This document shows, piece by piece, positions 4,836 to 5,990 of a stretch of DNA of 5,990 nucleotides (position 1 is the first letter of the stretch; every line of letters begins with the position of its first letter). The notes beneath the pieces were generated by a model that had not been told where the DNA came from, ran no database searches, and saw only the letters and a list, made by a program, of their open reading frames with translations. This DNA is from Chloroflexota bacterium (GTDB taxonomy: Bacteria > Chloroflexota > Dehalococcoidia > Dehalococcoidales > UBA2162): positions 1-5,990 of the forward strand of contig JACPSA010000035.1 of the NCBI GenBank assembly GCA_016193545.1, in the 5' to 3' direction. A program made the position numbers and the translations under genes.

Positions 4836-5888
4836 TTACCCCCAGCCCAAAGCTTTTTCTACGGCGGCGGAGTTAGCCGGTGCCTCAAGGAATGGCTCGG
4901 CAGTTTTCAATACGGCATCGGTATCCTTGAGTCCGGTGCCGGTGATTACACAAACTACCCTCTTTTTTGAGAAGTCCATCCCTTTTCGGGAGAGCTTGAT
5001 TAGTCCGGCTAGTGAAGCGGCTGAGGCTGGCTCACCAAAGACGCCTGTTTTAGTAGCCATGAGGCGGTGAGCTGCCATAATCTCATCGTCAGTAACCATA
5101 TCAATAACCCCGCCGGACTCATCACGGGCGGCGGTCGCCTTCTGCCAGCTTGCCGGATTACCAATGCGTATTGCTGAAGCGATAGTCTTCGGGTCATCAA
5201 TAACATGACCTCGAACGATAGGGGCAGCGCCCTCGGCTTGAAAGCCCATCATGGCTGGTTTATTCTTGGCCCTGCCCAGTTGATAATACTCCTCAAATCC
5301 TTTCCAGTAGGCGGTGATATTGCCAGCATTACCGACCGGGATAAAGAGGTAATCAGGAGCCTGTCCTAAAGTGTCAATAATCTCGAAGGCGGCGGTTTTC
5401 TGTCCCTCTATCCGGTGGGGATTAACCGAGTTTGCCAGGGTGACCGGGTGTTTCTTGGTCAGGTTGAGCACTATACTTAGGGCCTGGTCAAAATTTCCTT
5501 TAAGGGCGATTATTTTAGCCCCATAAACAATGGCTTGAGCTAGCTTGCCCGGGGCGATGTTGTTTTTCGGCACAATAATAATAGCCGTGAGTCCGCAGTA
5601 AGCGGCATAAGCCGCCGCCGAAGAGCTGGTATTACCTGTTGAAGCGCACATTATCGCTTTGCTGCCAGATTCTAACGCCTTGGCTACGGCCACCACCATG
5701 CCCCGGTCCTTGAAAGAACCGGTAGGGTTGCAGCCTTCCAGTTTAAGGTATAGTTCCCTGCAGCCGATTTCCGTTTCCAGCCGGTTGCATCTGACCAGAG
5801 GAGTATCCCCCTCACCCAGTGAAAACAGAGGCGTCCCGGGTGTAACCGGCAGAAAATCTTTATACTTAACTAAAACTCCAGGGTTCAT
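4836..5888 (-). CDS. thrC: Threonine synthase
   Basis: This 350-residue protein is the compact form of threonine synthase, a cytoplasmic PLP enzyme that converts O-phospho-L-homoserine to L-threonine and phosphate. The PLP lysine is K60 in NPTGSFKDRG (54-63). STGNTSSS (83-90) is the cofactor/substrate asparagine loop, PVGNAGN (184-190) is the phosphate-binding glycine-rich loop, and TGTGLKD (316-322) is the C-terminal cofactor-side motif typical of ThrC. FGEPASAAS (284-292) is also family-typical. These features favour ThrC over threonine dehydratase or cysteine synthase. The start at ATG 5888 has GGAG 7 nt upstream, and an in-frame TGA two codons upstream rules out a longer product. It follows a probable pyrE end by 49 bp and precedes folE by 45 bp, so a housekeeping operon is likely. 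No Thr/Ile-rich leader peptide was found upstream. Confidence 0.96.
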   Translation of the reverse strand: MNPGVLVKYKDFLPVTPGTPLFSLGEGDTPLVRCNRLETEIGCRELYLKLEGCNPTGSFKDRGMVVAVAKALESGSKAIMCASTGNTSSSAAAYAAYCGLTAIIIVPKNNIAPGKLAQAIVYGAKIIALKGNFDQALSIVLNLTKKHPVTLANSVNPHRIEGQKTAAFEIIDTLGQAPDYLFIPVGNAGNITAYWKGFEEYYQLGRAKNKPAMMGFQAEGAAPIVRGHVIDDPKTIASAIRIGNPASWQKATAARDESGGVIDMVTDDEIMAAHRLMATKTGVFGEPASAASLAGLIKLSRKGMDFSKKRVVCVITGTGLKDTDAVLKTAEPFLEAPANSAAVEKALGWG

Positions 5889-5895
5889 CGCTCAT

Positions 5896-5899
5896 CTCC
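5896..5899 (-). promoter_or_regulatory. Ribosome binding site of thrC
   Basis: On the minus strand GGAG lies 7 nt before the ATG at 5888. The match is moderate but well placed. Confidence 0.6.
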
Positions 5900-5916
5900 A
5901 TTGTCTGGTCGTTTAT

Positions 5917-5928
5917 CAATGCGCATTG
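5917..5928. other. 12-bp perfect palindrome CAATGCGCATTG
   Basis: The palindrome lies in the 49-bp gap between the probable pyrE stop and the thrC start. It has no loop and no U-run, so it is not a terminator. A perfect 12-mer palindrome is expected about once or twice by chance in 6 kb, so a regulatory role is only a possibility. Confidence 0.25.
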
Positions 5929-5937
5929 TATTTCTCA

Positions 5938-5990
5938 TCAGCGGCTACCCGGTCTGACCAGCGGTACTTGTGCGGCGCACAGGGGGCAAT
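5938..5990 (-). CDS. pyrE: Probable orotate phosphoribosyltransferase, last 16 codons (5' part outside window)
   Basis: On the minus strand one frame reads CPLCAAQVPLVRPGSR and then TGA (5938-5940). A CPLC pair followed by a 'P....PGSR' tail resembles the C-terminus of a subset of bacterial and archaeal PyrE proteins, which make orotidine 5'-monophosphate in pyrimidine synthesis. Only 16 residues are visible and the identification rests on recall of that tail. A second open frame reads IAPCAPHKYRWSDRVAADEK and ends at 5916, so the true frame is not certain. If correct, the order pyrE-thrC-folE is a run of biosynthetic genes with 45-49 bp gaps. Confidence 0.4.
   Translation of the reverse strand, partial: CPLCAAQVPLVRPGSR

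Noticed and set aside
4591..5070. Plus-strand open frame of 159 codons crossing folE and thrC
   Set aside because: It lies antisense to two well-identified genes, crosses their intergenic gap and shows no recognisable motif.
5887..5928. 13-codon minus-strand frame MRIDKRPDNGDER overlapping the thrC start, as a leader peptide
   Set aside because: It has no Thr or Ile run, no clear ribosome binding site and no attenuator hairpin. It is too short to support.

Overview
The window looks like a bacterial chromosome fragment of moderate G+C with tightly packed genes. The proteins would suit an anaerobic, environmental lineage such as Dehalococcoidia/Chloroflexota. That placement is an impression from the protein sequences and the paralogue expansion, not something I could test.

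Left part (1-4212, + strand): the 3' end of an amidohydrolase-2 family gene is followed by five consecutive genes of 234-247 codons, all paralogues of the 'cyclase' family (Pfam Cyclase, the kynurenine formamidase/isatin hydrolase fold). They are separated by only 31-56 bp and are probably co-transcribed. Three of the four spacers inside the array are themselves related in sequence, so the repeated unit is gene plus spacer and the array grew by tandem duplication. The most unusual point is that all five proteins keep the fold landmarks (IDLTMPLYEGMP, GDAxxxRTGWGD, KPRVKLxVLP) but none keeps the HxGTHxDxPxH metal-binding motif of canonical members. At that place all five read ExGTRxxLPx[YF]. 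The distal His/Glu pair also appears to be gone. Other residues are invariant instead (H20, H26, E55 and a YDxC[ED] motif). This is either a subfamily with a rebuilt active site or a set of catalytically altered paralogues.

Right part (4224-5990, - strand): a conventional housekeeping cluster reads leftwards. It holds a probable pyrE tail (orotate phosphoribosyltransferase, last 16 codons), thrC (threonine synthase) and folE (GTP cyclohydrolase I). folE converges on the last cyclase gene with 11 bp between the stop codons.

The amidohydrolase and the cyclase array may form a catabolic module in which C-N or ring-opening hydrolysis and decarboxylation or hydrolysis act on related compounds. 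The substrate cannot be read from the sequence. No RNA genes, insertion sequences or CRISPR arrays were seen, and no non-coding gap exceeds 60 bp.
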